Positions 1 to 7,368 are shown, counted from the first letter of the stretch. The stretch is DNA of 8,269 nt from Bacillota bacterium (GCA_021821225.1 JAKACR010000117.1:1-8269), one strand, 5' to 3'. Numbers and translations are program-made. Notes: generated by a model from the letters alone, not told the origin.

Positions 1-95
1 GCATTTCCGGGCATCAGGCGCGGCAATAAAAAATTGACCGTAAGCGCTGTCCAGAAAATGACAAAGTAGAACGCCAGTCGCTTCAAAAGATACAC
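1..95 (-). CDS. ABC transporter permease, OppB/DppB type (N-terminal fragment, cut by window edge)
   Basis: Only the first 31 codons are in the window; the gene runs off the left edge. The translation starts MYLLKRLAFYFVIFW, continues TALTVNFLLPRLMPGN, and is one hydrophobic helix after a short basic start. This is the typical N-terminus of the inner-membrane permeases of oligopeptide/dipeptide/nickel ABC importers, which often carry an LPRLMPGNP-like sequence after the first helix. The GTG start at 95 is preceded by GGGGG at a suitable distance; an in-frame TTG three codons on is a weaker alternative. It lies 64 bp downstream of the solute-binding protein gene on the same strand, so the two very probably encode one importer. 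The substrate cannot be told from this fragment. Confidence 0.8.
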   Translation of the reverse strand, partial: MYLLKRLAFYFVIFWTALTVNFLLPRLMPGN

Positions 96-122
96 GGTGC
101 CGCCCCCTATCCTAAGAATGAA

Positions 123-149
123 AGAGGGAGGGGAATTTCCCCTCCCTTT
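123..149 (-). terminator. Stem-loop between binding-protein and permease genes, possible attenuator
   Basis: GGGAGGGG and CCCCTCCC face each other around a 5-nt loop, and flanking bases extend the stem to about 11 pairs with one mismatch on the transcribed strand. Only a broken U-run (UCUUUCAUUC) follows. It begins 10 bp after the binding-protein stop codon and ends before the permease ribosome binding site. Such hairpins in importer operons often act as partial terminators or 3'-end stabilisers that keep the binding protein more abundant than the permease. That role is inferred here from position and stem strength. Confidence 0.65.
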
Positions 150-159
150 ATTCACCCGA

Positions 160-1845
160 CTACTTCGCGTACAGCCTCGTCAGGACAACGAGAGGACCGC
201 CATAGGCATGCGTGTCCCAATAGGGATTGGCTTTCGTCGGCCAGCCCAGCACGTGACTGGAGGAATACTCACTGGGCAGCACCCTGTTCAGGAGCGGAAT
301 GACCGGCAGTTGCGCGGCCATGATCTGGCCCATCGCCGCAAGATCCCGTTTTTGTTGGGTGATCGTGAAGCTGCGCTCGAAATTCAGAGCCAACCGTTGG
401 ACAGCCGGATTGCGATAGCGTCCAAAATTAGCGGAAGCCGGTTGACCATAGGGAGCGCTGTAATTCGTGTTCATGAGCGGATTGAGGGTAAAGAATGGAT
501 TCGGCCCAAAGGCCGTCCAGCGAATACCGAGCGAGAACTTGCCGGTGGCCAGCATGGTCGCGAAATTGGGTCCCGACGTGGAATCCACTGTGACACCGAT
601 ACCGATATTGTGAAGCTGTTGTGAGATCTGGCTGGCCATCGTGACGTAGTCGGTGGCGCCGGACGGAACGACGATACTGACATTGAACGGTTGCCCTTTG
701 GGAGTCGTCAGGATGCCGTTTGAACCAAGCTTGAATCCAGCTTTGAGCAACATCGCCTTTGCCACCGACGGTGCATAAACCGCGCGATATTTGTGCTGCA
801 ATGCAGGAGTCGACCACTTAGCCGCCATACTGCTGTTGATGCCGTTGAGCGTTGCGGGCGTCGTGTACCCCGCTTCCGCAATAGTGGAAAGCGCCTGACG
901 ATTCAATGCATCACTGATCGCATGACGCACCACCGGAAGATTGAGCGGATATTGGTGCAGATTTACCTCCAGTACCACAAGTCCGAACGAAACCCGACCG
1001 ACATGATTGGCGACTGGATTTTTCGCAACGAAGGACGTCTTGAGATTCGGCGCAAAAATACCCGCCCAATCAATCTGACCGGTGCCCAGTCCCAGGATGG
1101 CCGTATCATTCGATGTCTCGGCCGGATAATACACAGTCTGCAGATAAGGTTTTGGCGCCTGCCAGTAATGCGGATTGCGCGTCAGTGTGATCTCCTGTGA
1201 ATTGTAGCTCTTCAGCATGTATGGCCCTGTCCCGATCGGATGAGGGTCCGCAAATGTGACGGGATTTACATGTTGCCATTGAAATTCCGGCACAATATTC
1301 GTACCGGTCAAATAATACAAGAAGGTGTTGTTCGGCTGATTCAACGTCACCTGAAACGCGTACGGCCCAAGTGGCCGGACCGATTTCATATAGCTCCAGA
1401 GTGCGTTCAGATCAACGGCCGGATACTTTTTCATCATGTCGAGCGTAAACACCACGTCGGCACTGGTGAAGGGCTTGCCGTTCGACCATCTGACCCCTTT
1501 GCGCAATTGCACTGTAAGCACCCGGCCGCCTTGACTCCAACGCCACGATGTGGCCAGCCAGGGAATGTCGAGACCCTTGTTGTAGCTCCACTCGACTAAC
1601 GGTTCATAGATATCTCCGACAATATTGCCGGTATTGCCTGACGGAGAATACGGATTAAAAGAATCAATCCAGGGTCCTGAAGGTGACGGCACCATCGTTA
1701 TGGATCCGCCCACACGGGGTGTCGTAGCCGCAAAAGCCTGACCTGACGACATAATGAGAGCTGCAGACAACAAAGAGACAGTAATCGAGCTGATCACGGC
1801 CGACTTCGTGTGTGAACCATTCCGACGATTGTTCTTGAACAACAA
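160..1845 (-). CDS. ABC transporter solute-binding protein, family 5 (SBP_bac_5, oligopeptide/nickel type)
   Basis: The product, 561 residues from this start, should capture a ligand outside the membrane and hand it to the permease encoded just downstream. Family 5 features are visible: an early segment reading GDIYEPLVEW, then WLATSWRWSQGGRVLTVQLR and KGVRWSNGKPFTSADVVFTL, which is the family signature region, and later PIGTGPYMLKSYN before RNPHYW. A Sec signal peptide is clear: basic residues to about 14, a hydrophobic stretch at 16-32, and cleavage probably after AFA (residue 39). There is no lipobox cysteine, which is odd for a Gram-positive binding protein. The open frame extends to a TTG at 1851, but that abuts the GGGAGG ribosome binding site, so the TTG at 1845 (6-nt spacing) is preferred; the TTG at 1842 is also possible. 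Family members bind peptides, nickel chelates or oligosaccharides, and the ligand cannot be decided here. Confidence 0.9.
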   Translation of the reverse strand: MLFKNNRRNGSHTKSAVISSITVSLLSAALIMSSGQAFAATTPRVGGSITMVPSPSGPWIDSFNPYSPSGNTGNIVGDIYEPLVEWSYNKGLDIPWLATSWRWSQGGRVLTVQLRKGVRWSNGKPFTSADVVFTLDMMKKYPAVDLNALWSYMKSVRPLGPYAFQVTLNQPNNTFLYYLTGTNIVPEFQWQHVNPVTFADPHPIGTGPYMLKSYNSQEITLTRNPHYWQAPKPYLQTVYYPAETSNDTAILGLGTGQIDWAGIFAPNLKTSFVAKNPVANHVGRVSFGLVVLEVNLHQYPLNLPVVRHAISDALNRQALSTIAEAGYTTPATLNGINSSMAAKWSTPALQHKYRAVYAPSVAKAMLLKAGFKLGSNGILTTPKGQPFNVSIVVPSGATDYVTMASQISQQLHNIGIGVTVDSTSGPNFATMLATGKFSLGIRWTAFGPNPFFTLNPLMNTNYSAPYGQPASANFGRYRNPAVQRLALNFERSFTITQQKRDLAAMGQIMAAQLPVIPLLNRVLPSEYSSSHVLGWPTKANPYWDTHAYGGPLVVLTRLYAK

Positions 1846-1851
1846 GATCAA

Positions 1852-1857
1852 CCTCCC
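1852..1857 (-). promoter_or_regulatory. Ribosome binding site deciding the binding-protein start
   Basis: GGGAGG lies directly next to the TTG at 1851, which leaves no spacer, but 6 nt before the TTG at 1845. This is why the start was moved inward from the longest open frame. Confidence 0.7.
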
Positions 1858-2119
1858 GTTTTGATTGATTTACTTAAGTATTTATTAAGGTTGGTCATTC
1901 TCTCTTCTTTGCTTCTTAGACCAGTCGCCTCTGTCCGCCTTCATCCCGGTGATTGCGCTAAGAAGAACTCCAAACAAGGGCACAACCCCTGGCTTCTCTT
2001 AAAATTGAAGTTCTGAATTCTCTTCCCCCTTTGCGTAGTTCTTCGGAATTTAAGAGCCTAAAGAGATTCATGGAACAGTCGGACGTGTACTCCCTGCTCC
2101 AATGTGTTGCTATCTGAAA
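1852..2119 (-). other. Long structured 5' leader of the binding-protein gene
   Basis: About 260 nt separate the predicted promoter from the start codon. Two inverted repeats stand out. CTCTTAAA/TTTAAGAG (1996-2003 with 2049-2056) is extended on both sides by GG/CC, AATT-type and GAAG/CTTC pairs into an imperfect hairpin of about 68 nt. CTTCTTAG/CTAAGAAG (1912-1919 with 1958-1965) encloses a GC-richer 38-nt segment. I looked for T-box and SAM-riboswitch core motifs and did not find them. No convincing gene is present. The leader could be a regulatory RNA of unrecognised type or simply AT-rich spacer. Confidence 0.4.
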
Positions 2120-2148
2120 ACGTTATCATCATATTGAGCGATTGTCAA
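2120..2148 (-). promoter_or_regulatory. Predicted sigma-A-type promoter for the binding-protein/permease genes
   Basis: A perfect -35 hexamer TTGACA (2148-2143) is followed, after 17 bp, by a weak -10 TAACGT (2125-2120, 3 of 6 consensus bases). The -35 starts only 22 bp after the ureD stop, and no terminator is seen between, so urease transcripts may also read into this locus. Confidence 0.5.
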
Positions 2149-2170
2149 CCCCTACAAGAGGCCATTATCT

Positions 2171-3097
2171 TTATCCACATCCGGTTTCCCGCTTCATCCA
2201 GCGCCAGCATTCGGCCAAACACTGCTGCAACTCCCACGCGGCAACTCCAAGGACCCGCACCGCCAGTCCTCGCTCCACCAGTGATGCGCCGCCGTAAACG
2301 CCGGAACCGCAGGCCGACAGATGCGCGTGCAACCATTCCGCATGCCGGTCCTCCACCGCCTCGGACAGCACCAGCAGGGTGCCGATATGGGTGTATTCGC
2401 CCAGAGGGTGAACCGCGTCCTTCCACGTTGCGGGCTGCAGCCGCAGGGAATCCCAAAGCGCCAATTCACCGTCCCAATAGACGGAAAAATGGGTGTGCAC
2501 TTCTTGATAATCAAAGCACTCGCCGCGCGCTAGGCGGCCTGGGGTGATGATTTCGCTGAAAACGGCAGCGCCTCCCGCCTCCATCTCGACGATCGTCCGC
2601 CCGTGGAAACGGGCGCCCGCAAAGGGGATGACCGGTTCGGCCAGGAATTCCAACAACGCGCCCTGCGCCACATGAAACCGGGAAAGTTGCTCGCTGACTC
2701 CGTCTGCCACGCGCGATGGATGCAGCTTCAAGGCCGCCTGCATGTGCAGACACAGCTTGGCGTGCGGTTCCAAAAAACAGTCGATCTCCTGCCTGTCGCC
2801 GTTCAACAGGCCCGGAGAACAGTCCATCACGCAGATGGACAGTCCTCCATCCTCCTGCGCGAACGGCTTGGCAACCTTGAGGGGAGCGCATTGCCGGGAG
2901 TGCGCCAGATAGCTCCTGCCATCCTGGACGGCCAGTCTGGCACACCACAGACCGCGCACTCGCCGAAACCCGCTCGCTTCCGCGGCCCGCAAAGGTCCCT
3001 CCTCGTCCCGCCGCACGATCCTCGCCTCATCCTGACACACGATCCCCGACTCGTCCCGCCGCACAGATCTCGGCTCATCCCGACACACGAAACTCAT
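2171..3097 (-). CDS. ureD: Urease accessory protein UreD (UreH)
   Basis: UreD is the scaffold that binds apo-urease and recruits UreF and UreG for nickel insertion. The family core is recognisable from about residue 52: [20 protein letters not shown], then [25 protein letters not shown] and [17 protein letters not shown], and later the [19 protein letters not shown] region. The ATG at 3097 overlaps the ureG stop as ATGA, so translational coupling is likely, and it gives 308 residues. The first 45 or so residues are unlike the family: they include four 8-residue repeats, each starting Asp-Glu, encoded by a 24-bp tandem repeat. An in-frame TTG at 2992, preceded by AGGAGG with 5-nt spacing, would give a 273-residue protein closer to the usual family length. 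The start is therefore uncertain, but the identity is not. It is the last urease gene of the cluster. Confidence 0.92.
   Translation of the reverse strand: MSFVCRDEPRSVRRDESGIVCQDEARIVRRDEEGPLRAAEASGFRRVRGLWCARLAVQDGRSYLAHSRQCAPLKVAKPFAQEDGGLSICVMDCSPGLLNGDRQEIDCFLEPHAKLCLHMQAALKLHPSRVADGVSEQLSRFHVAQGALLEFLAEPVIPFAGARFHGRTIVEMEAGGAAVFSEIITPGRLARGECFDYQEVHTHFSVYWDGELALWDSLRLQPATWKDAVHPLGEYTHIGTLLVLSEAVEDRHAEWLHAHLSACGSGVYGGASLVERGLAVRVLGVAAWELQQCLAECWRWMKRETGCG
2984..3079 (-). repeat. 24-bp tandem repeat (four units) at the 5' end of ureD
   Basis: Four consecutive 24-bp units begin at 3079, 3055, 3031 and 3007. They translate as [24 protein letters not shown] and DEEGPLRA. Units 1 and 3 resemble each other most, as do the start of 2 and a partial copy (GTG TGT CGG) before unit 1, so the array may really be a 48-bp unit. 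The last unit is the most diverged and contains the AGGAGG that precedes the TTG at 2992. Confidence 0.8.
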
Positions 3098-3780
3098 CCG
3101 GCAACGCCGTCCGCCGGCAGGCGGTTGACCCGCCCCACCACCCACTCGACGACCTCAGTCACGCCGGAGCCAGACAGGATGTCCGTCAGTACGAACGGCC
3201 TGCCCGCGCGCATGCGCGCCGCATCCTCCGTCATGACGCGCAGGTCCGCCCGCACATAGGGGGCAAGATCTATTTTGTTGATGACGAGCAAACCGCTGCG
3301 CGTAATGCCGGGACCGCCCTTGCGCGGAATCTTGTCGCCCTGCGCCACATCGATCACGTAGACAAACGCGTCCACCAACTCCGGACTGAACGCCGCCGCC
3401 AGATTATCGCCGCCGCTCTCAATGAAGATCAGGTCAAGATCCGGGAACCGGCGCTCCAGATCGGCGATCGCCTCAAAATTCATGGAGACGTCTTCCCGAA
3501 TCGCGGTGTGCGGACACCCTCCCGTCTCGACCCCGATGATGCGCGCCGCTTCCAGCACGCCCGTGCGGTGCAGGATCTCCGCGTCTTCTTTTGTGTAAAT
3601 ATCGTTGGTGATAACCGCGATGCTGAACTGTTCCCGCAAAGCCCGGCACAGCGTTTCAACCAGCGCGGTCTTGCCGGACCCGACCGGCCCGCCCACGCCG
3701 ACACGCAAGGGACGCCCTCCCTTGAACACGGGATCCTCCCATCCAGCGTGGTGGTGCGGCACGGAAGAACCTGTACACAT
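3094..3780 (-). CDS. ureG: Urease accessory GTPase UreG
   Basis: UreG is the SIMIBI-class GTPase that couples GTP hydrolysis to Ni2+ delivery into urease. With 228 residues it carries the expected motifs: P-loop GPVGSGKT (31-38), the conserved nickel-binding CPH within [13 protein letters not shown] (85-97), FIESGGDNL (119-127) and the guanine-specificity motif NKID (168-171). The ATG at 3780 is chosen because AAGGGGG lies 7 nt upstream; longer in-frame extensions would run into ureF. The roughly 20 residues before the core (with HHH at 9-11) make it slightly longer than the usual 200-210 residues. The histidines might bind metal, but three are too few to conclude this. It is separated from ureF by 118 bp, unusually loose for this operon, and overlaps ureD by 4 bp. 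Confidence 0.96.
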   Translation of the reverse strand: MCTGSSVPHHHAGWEDPVFKGGRPLRVGVGGPVGSGKTALVETLCRALREQFSIAVITNDIYTKEDAEILHRTGVLEAARIIGVETGGCPHTAIREDVSMNFEAIADLERRFPDLDLIFIESGGDNLAAAFSPELVDAFVYVIDVAQGDKIPRKGGPGITRSGLLVINKIDLAPYVRADLRVMTEDAARMRAGRPFVLTDILSGSGVTEVVEWVVGRVNRLPADGVAG

Positions 3781-3898
3781 GCGATTACCCCCTTGTATCT
3801 TGAATAGATTGTTCAAAAAGGAGTCAGCACTTTCCGTCTCATTGCACTGAGCGGAAAACATGACGCGTTTCCGCCGCCTCCCGCCGGGCCTCGGCCGG
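3781..3898 (-). other. ureF-ureG intergenic segment with repeat copy and small hairpin
   Basis: This 118-bp gap holds, from high to low coordinates: a 7-bp inverted repeat GCGGAAA/TTTCCGC (3851-3857 with 3868-3874), the dispersed repeat copy at 3806-3831, and the ureG ribosome binding site. No gene is seen. No U-tract follows the hairpin, so it is unlikely to be a full terminator. Confidence 0.5.
3806..3831 (+). repeat. Dispersed repeat copy C (core GTTCAAAAAGG), facing ureF
   Basis: This plus-oriented copy matches the minus-oriented copy at 4719-4744 at about 21 of 26 positions. Together they form an inward-facing inverted pair around ureF. A palindrome-like CATTGCACTG begins 28 bp after the TTC of the core. 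Copy D (7409-7434) has the related CAGTGCAATG at exactly the same distance. Confidence 0.6.
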
Positions 3899-4690
3899 CT
3901 ATGACATGAATAGCCGCGAGTACAACGCGGCGTGGCGCATGGCCGCGATCTCCTGCAGGACGAAATGGCCGGACAGGTGGTCCTCCGTTGGCGAAGAGGC
4001 TGCCACGTCCCGCGCGCAGCGTTCAATGTGCGGCAGCAACTTCTGCAAAACGAGTTGTCCCTGCGTCTGCCCGAGCGGCATGGCGCGCAGCGAGTTTTGC
4101 AGCAAAACGTTCAACACGCTGTAAAAATAGCTCATCAGGGTCGGCTGCGCGGCATACCCAAGGTGCGCGCACACCCAGCCGTGCACGATGGCGGGACTGC
4201 CATGGCAGCGGCCGGCCGCGATCCAATCGCCATATAGATCAAGCTCCGCCTCAGGATACAGTTCGCGGGCCATACTCAGGTATCTTCTGCCGATCTTGCG
4301 GTTGCCTTCCCGCGCCTCCCTGGCCAAAACAGCCGCGTGGAGGCGCTGGTCCAACCGGCAAAGAGCGACCGCCGCCCGCTCCCTCCCCTCCGCCTCGGCA
4401 CGAGCGGAGTCTGGCCCCGTCACTTCCCGTGCGTTCATCTCGTCTTGTCTTGACACTTCCGGCGCCGTGGATTTCCCCATCAATTCACACGTGTGCGCGT
4501 GCGCCAGATAGACGGCCGCTCCCTCCAGCGCAGACTGATTGCGCAGGTACGACTTGAGCCAGGCCGCCAGATCGTCCGCCGTCTCGATCCGCCGCTCCTG
4601 AAAGACGGTCTCCAGCCCGAAGGAGTGGGCGAAAGCCCCTGTGGGAAACGCCGAGTCCATGAGTTGAACGAGCTGGATGATCGAGAGCAT
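3899..4690 (-). CDS. ureF: Urease accessory protein UreF
   Basis: UreF bridges UreD-bound apo-urease and UreG and acts as the gate for GTP-dependent nickel transfer. The all-helical family is recognised by [19 protein letters not shown] (9-27), [16 protein letters not shown] (123-138), the [12 protein letters not shown] and LGQTQGQ segment near the C-terminal third, and the conserved RLFMS end. At 263 residues it is some 30-35 longer than usual. The excess is mostly a polar Glu/Arg/Ala-rich insertion at about 70-105, between helices. The ATG at 4690 has GGGGAGG 8 nt upstream. The gene follows ureBC by 54 bp with no ureE between, and it is flanked on both sides by inverted copies of a short dispersed repeat. 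Confidence 0.95.
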   Translation of the reverse strand: MLSIIQLVQLMDSAFPTGAFAHSFGLETVFQERRIETADDLAAWLKSYLRNQSALEGAAVYLAHAHTCELMGKSTAPEVSRQDEMNAREVTGPDSARAEAEGRERAAVALCRLDQRLHAAVLAREAREGNRKIGRRYLSMARELYPEAELDLYGDWIAAGRCHGSPAIVHGWVCAHLGYAAQPTLMSYFYSVLNVLLQNSLRAMPLGQTQGQLVLQKLLPHIERCARDVAASSPTEDHLSGHFVLQEIAAMRHAALYSRLFMS

Positions 4691-4718
4691 TACCCATTCC
4701 TCCCCACGCCGGTCCGCC

Positions 4719-4744
4719 AGTTCCGTCCCCTTTTTGAACGATCT
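4719..4744 (-). repeat. Dispersed repeat copy A (core GTTCAAAAAGG), facing ureF
   Basis: The copy starts 1 bp after the ureBC stop codon and points towards ureF. It shares TTTTAGAG upstream of the core and GAACT downstream with copy B (7589-7614), matching it at about 21 of 26 positions. The TTTTAG it shares with copy B includes the ureBC stop codon. Confidence 0.6.
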
Positions 4745-6865
4745 CTAAAATAAAAAGTAGCGTCGCGCCATGGGCACCGCATCCGCCGGCTCACAGACCG
4801 TCGGTTGCCCGTCCACCGCGACCTCGTAGGTCTCGGGATTGACCTCGATGGACGGCGTCCCGTCACTGTGGACCATGTCCTTCTTCCCGACGGTCCGGCA
4901 GCCGCGCACAGGCAGCACGGTTTTTTGCAGTCCCAGGTGCTGAGCGACGCCCGCGACAAGAGCCGCCTGCGACACGAAGGTGACCGCACTTGAGAAGGTG
5001 GCCCGCCCGAAACCGGCAAACATGGTCCGACCGACCACCGGCTGCGGCGTGGGAATGGACGCGTTCGGATCCCCCATCTGCGCGTGGGCGATCACGCCGC
5101 CTTTGATCACCAACTCCGGCTTCACGCCGAAAAACGCCGGCTTCCACAACACGATATCCGCCCATTTCCCCGTTTCGATCGATCCCACATAATCGGCGAT
5201 CCCGTGCGCAATCGCGGGATTGATCGTGTATTTGGCGATGTACCGCTTCACCCGCGCATTGTCGTGATCCCCTGTCTCTCCGTCAAGCCGACCCCGTTGC
5301 CGCTTCATCTTGTCAGCCGTCTGCCACGTCCGCACGATTACTTCGCCGACGCGTCCCATGGCCTGCGAATCGGAACTGATCATGCTGATGACGCCCAGGT
5401 CGTGCAGCACGTCCTCGGCCGCAATCGTCTCGGGTCGGATGCGCGAGTCGGCAAACGCGACATCCTCCGCAATCCGGCTGTCCAAATGGTGGCAGACCAT
5501 CAGCATGTCAAGGTGCTCTTCGATCGTATTGACAGTGAACGGGCGCGTGGGATTGGTGGACGATGGCAGCACATTCGCCTCTCCGGCCATCCGGATGATG
5601 TCCGGCGCGTGTCCGCCTCCGGCTCCTTCAGTGTGATAGGTGTGGATGGTCCGACCCTTGATGGCGCGCACGGTCTCCTCGACGAACCCCGCCTCGTTGA
5701 GCGTGTCGGTGTGGATCGCCACCTGCACATCGTACTCGTCGGCGACCTGCAGGCACGCATCGATGGCGGCGGGCGTACTACCCCAGTCCTCATGCAGTTT
5801 CAGACCGATGGCGCCCGCCTCCACTTGTTCTCTCAGCGCCTGCGGCTCCGACGCATTGCCCTTGCCAAGAAACCCGAGATTGACAGGAAACGCTTCAGCC
5901 GCCTCCAGCATGCGGTGGATATTCCACGCTCCCGGCGTGCACGTCGTCGCCTTCGTGCCGGTCGCGGGACCCGCGCCGCCCCCGATCATCGTCGTGACGC
6001 CCGACTCCAGCGCCGTTTCGATCTGCTGCGGGCAGATGAAGTGCACATGGGCGTCGATGCCGCCTGCCGTCGCGATCAGGTTTTCACCCGCGATCACTTC
6101 CGTGGCGGCGCCGATCACGAGATCTGTCCGCACCCCGTCCATGGTGTCGGGATTGCCCGCCTTGCCGACCCCGACCACCCTGCCGTCGCGGATGCCGATA
6201 TCCCCCTTGACGATCCCCCAGTGATCGACGATGAGCGCGTTGGTGATGACCGCGTCCAGCACCTGTTCCGGGTCCGAGCCGCCGTTTCCGGAGAGGCGGG
6301 CCATCCGTCCTTCGCCCGGTGCGCCAGCGCGGACTGCCCTGGAGGATTGCCCCATGCCGTCGCGCACCACCTTGCCGCCGCCGAACTTGCACTCATCGCC
6401 GTACACGGCAAAGTCGGCCTCCACCTCAATGATGAGTTCGGTGTCCGCCAGTCTGACCCGGTCGCCCACCGTGGGACCGAACATGGCCGCATACTGCCGG
6501 CGAGTGATCGTGACGGCCTGTGGTGGTGCAGAGTCCATCCGGCGGGAATCCGGCGCTTGGCCGATGGGACCGCCCGCAAGACCGCGATGGCCGTACACCT
6601 CCTTGCGTCCGCCGTAGGCGACCAACAAGACGGGCTTTTCCTCGCCGGGTTCAAACCGCACCGCCGTGCCGGCAGGAATGTTGAGTCTCATCCCGAACGC
6701 CATTTCCCGGGAAAAATTCAGTGCGGCATTGACTTCGTAAAAATGGAAGTGCGACCCGACCTGGATCGGGCGGTCGCCCTGGTTAGCCACCGTCAGGCGT
6801 ACGGTTCGGCGGTCCGCATTCAGGCGAATTTCGCCGCCGGACAGCATGTACTCGCCGGGTTTCAC
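4745..6865 (-). CDS. ureBC: Fused urease beta-alpha subunit (UreB-UreC)
   Basis: One 706-codon frame encodes both larger urease subunits, which usually come from two genes. Residues 1 to about 95 are UreB ([27 protein letters not shown] at 36-46). A linker at about 96-116 leads into UreC ([20 protein letters not shown] to the conserved C-terminal YFLF). Expected dinuclear nickel-site residues are present: His273 and His275 (HVH), Lys356 (the carbamylated lysine, GLKLHED), His385, His411 and Asp499 (SSDSQAMGR). The mobile-flap Cys458-His459-His460 is also intact, so the enzyme should hydrolyse urea to ammonia and carbamate in the cytoplasm. A Gly/Arg-rich stretch at about 175-200 is some 20 residues longer than in typical UreC. 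The start is a GTG 1 nt after the ureA stop, with GGAGG 6-7 nt upstream. The only internal candidate for a separate UreC start, Met110, has no ribosome binding site. Confidence 0.96.
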   Translation of the reverse strand: MKPGEYMLSGGEIRLNADRRTVRLTVANQGDRPIQVGSHFHFYEVNAALNFSREMAFGMRLNIPAGTAVRFEPGEEKPVLLVAYGGRKEVYGHRGLAGGPIGQAPDSRRMDSAPPQAVTITRRQYAAMFGPTVGDRVRLADTELIIEVEADFAVYGDECKFGGGKVVRDGMGQSSRAVRAGAPGEGRMARLSGNGGSDPEQVLDAVITNALIVDHWGIVKGDIGIRDGRVVGVGKAGNPDTMDGVRTDLVIGAATEVIAGENLIATAGGIDAHVHFICPQQIETALESGVTTMIGGGAGPATGTKATTCTPGAWNIHRMLEAAEAFPVNLGFLGKGNASEPQALREQVEAGAIGLKLHEDWGSTPAAIDACLQVADEYDVQVAIHTDTLNEAGFVEETVRAIKGRTIHTYHTEGAGGGHAPDIIRMAGEANVLPSSTNPTRPFTVNTIEEHLDMLMVCHHLDSRIAEDVAFADSRIRPETIAAEDVLHDLGVISMISSDSQAMGRVGEVIVRTWQTADKMKRQRGRLDGETGDHDNARVKRYIAKYTINPAIAHGIADYVGSIETGKWADIVLWKPAFFGVKPELVIKGGVIAHAQMGDPNASIPTPQPVVGRTMFAGFGRATFSSAVTFVSQAALVAGVAQHLGLQKTVLPVRGCRTVGKKDMVHSDGTPSIEVNPETYEVAVDGQPTVCEPADAVPMARRYFLF

Positions 6866-6866
6866 C

Positions 6867-7214
6867 TCATCCCTCCCCCCTTTCAGGAGCGTGTTCAGGC
6901 GTCGGCGGCCGCGGACAGATCGGCTGATGGACGGTGACCAGCTTCGTCCCGTCCGGGAACGTGCACTCCACCTGGATCTCCTCGATCATCGCGCCGATTC
7001 CCTCCATGACGTCTTCCTCGGACAGCACAGTCCGCCCCATATCCATCAGTTCCGGCACAGATCGTCCGTCGCGCGCGCCCTCCATGATCTCATAGGTGAG
7101 AATCGCCACGGTCTCCGGATAATTCAGCTTCAGACCGCGCTTTTGCCGTCGCCGGGCCAAGTCGGCCGCCACCACGATCATGAGCTTCTCCCGCTCTCTT
7201 GCGGTCAACCGCAT
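6867..7214 (-). CDS. ureA: Urease gamma subunit UreA
   Basis: UreA is the small structural subunit of the urease trimer of (alpha-beta-gamma) units. The 115-residue product begins [20 protein letters not shown] and contains [27 protein letters not shown] and the near-terminal [14 protein letters not shown], all typical of the family. A GTG at 7223 extends the frame by three codons but abuts the ribosome binding site, so the ATG at 7214 (GGGAGG 10 nt upstream) is preferred and matches family N-termini. After VHQPI, where the roughly 100-residue family normally stops, there is a 16-residue Pro/Glu-rich tail. It is the first gene of the operon and its stop is 1 nt from the start of the UreB-UreC fusion. 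Confidence 0.95.
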   Translation of the reverse strand: MRLTAREREKLMIVVAADLARRRQKRGLKLNYPETVAILTYEIMEGARDGRSVPELMDMGRTVLSEEDVMEGIGAMIEEIQVECTFPDGTKLVTVHQPICPRPPTPEHAPERGEG

Positions 7215-7242
7215 GCATCGCACACCTCCCGGATCTTCCGGC

Positions 7243-7368
7243 TAAGGGACATGTGATAAAGTCCGCGCAGCAGGCGCCTCGATCCTGCATATAGTGTTTG
7301 GGGCTTCAGTCAAACACTATATGCACTGTAACACGCCTGCCGGAATTTGTTTTATCACATATCCCCTA
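7243..7368. repeat. 126-bp near-perfect palindrome upstream of ureA (MITE-like hairpin element)
   Basis: Outer arms 7243-7260 and 7351-7368 match at 16 of 18 positions (core ATGTGATAAA/TTTATCACAT). Inner arms 7286-7300 and 7311-7325 are a perfect 15-bp inverted repeat, TGCATATAGTGTTTG, around a 10-nt loop. Both pairs share the same symmetry axis. In between, GCAGGCG/CGCCTGC (7270-7276, 7334-7340) pairs with a 1-nt offset. The element can fold as one long hairpin or cruciform on either strand. It lacks any gene and resembles a miniature transposable element; a regulatory hairpin of the urease leader is the alternative. Confidence 0.75.
7286..7313 (-). promoter_or_regulatory. Candidate urease operon promoter inside the palindrome
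   Basis: TTGACT (7313-7308) is followed after 16 bp by TATGCA (7291-7286), which would start transcription about 65 nt before ureA. A better -10, TATAGT (7321-7316), sits slightly upstream but has only a weak TTCCGG -35 at 18 bp. I cannot choose between them, and neither is strong. No TnrA/GlnR-type or NikR-type operator was recognised. Confidence 0.3.

Noticed and set aside
1958..2071. A 37-codon leader frame (ATG at 2071) upstream of the binding-protein gene
   Set aside because: It has no ribosome binding site at a usable distance and is rich in rare-type AGA/AGG codons. It shares its stop with one arm of an inverted repeat, so it is more likely chance.
1852..2119. T-box or SAM riboswitch in the binding-protein leader
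   Set aside because: The GGGAGTAC stretch briefly suggested a T-box stem, but the conserved antiterminator core and SAM-box motifs are absent.
3851..3874. Intrinsic terminator between ureF and ureG
   Set aside because: The stem is only 7 bp and no U-run follows on the transcribed strand, so it would not end transcription within the operon.
3094..4026. A longer UreG with an 82-residue N-terminal extension
   Set aside because: The extension would cover the ureF 3' end and the intergenic repeat. The ATG at 3780 has a strong ribosome binding site and fits family length.
5084..6937. A 617-codon open frame on the plus strand opposite ureBC
   Set aside because: It is antisense to a fully conserved urease gene. 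Long antisense frames are common in GC-rich genes, and the translation shows no family features.
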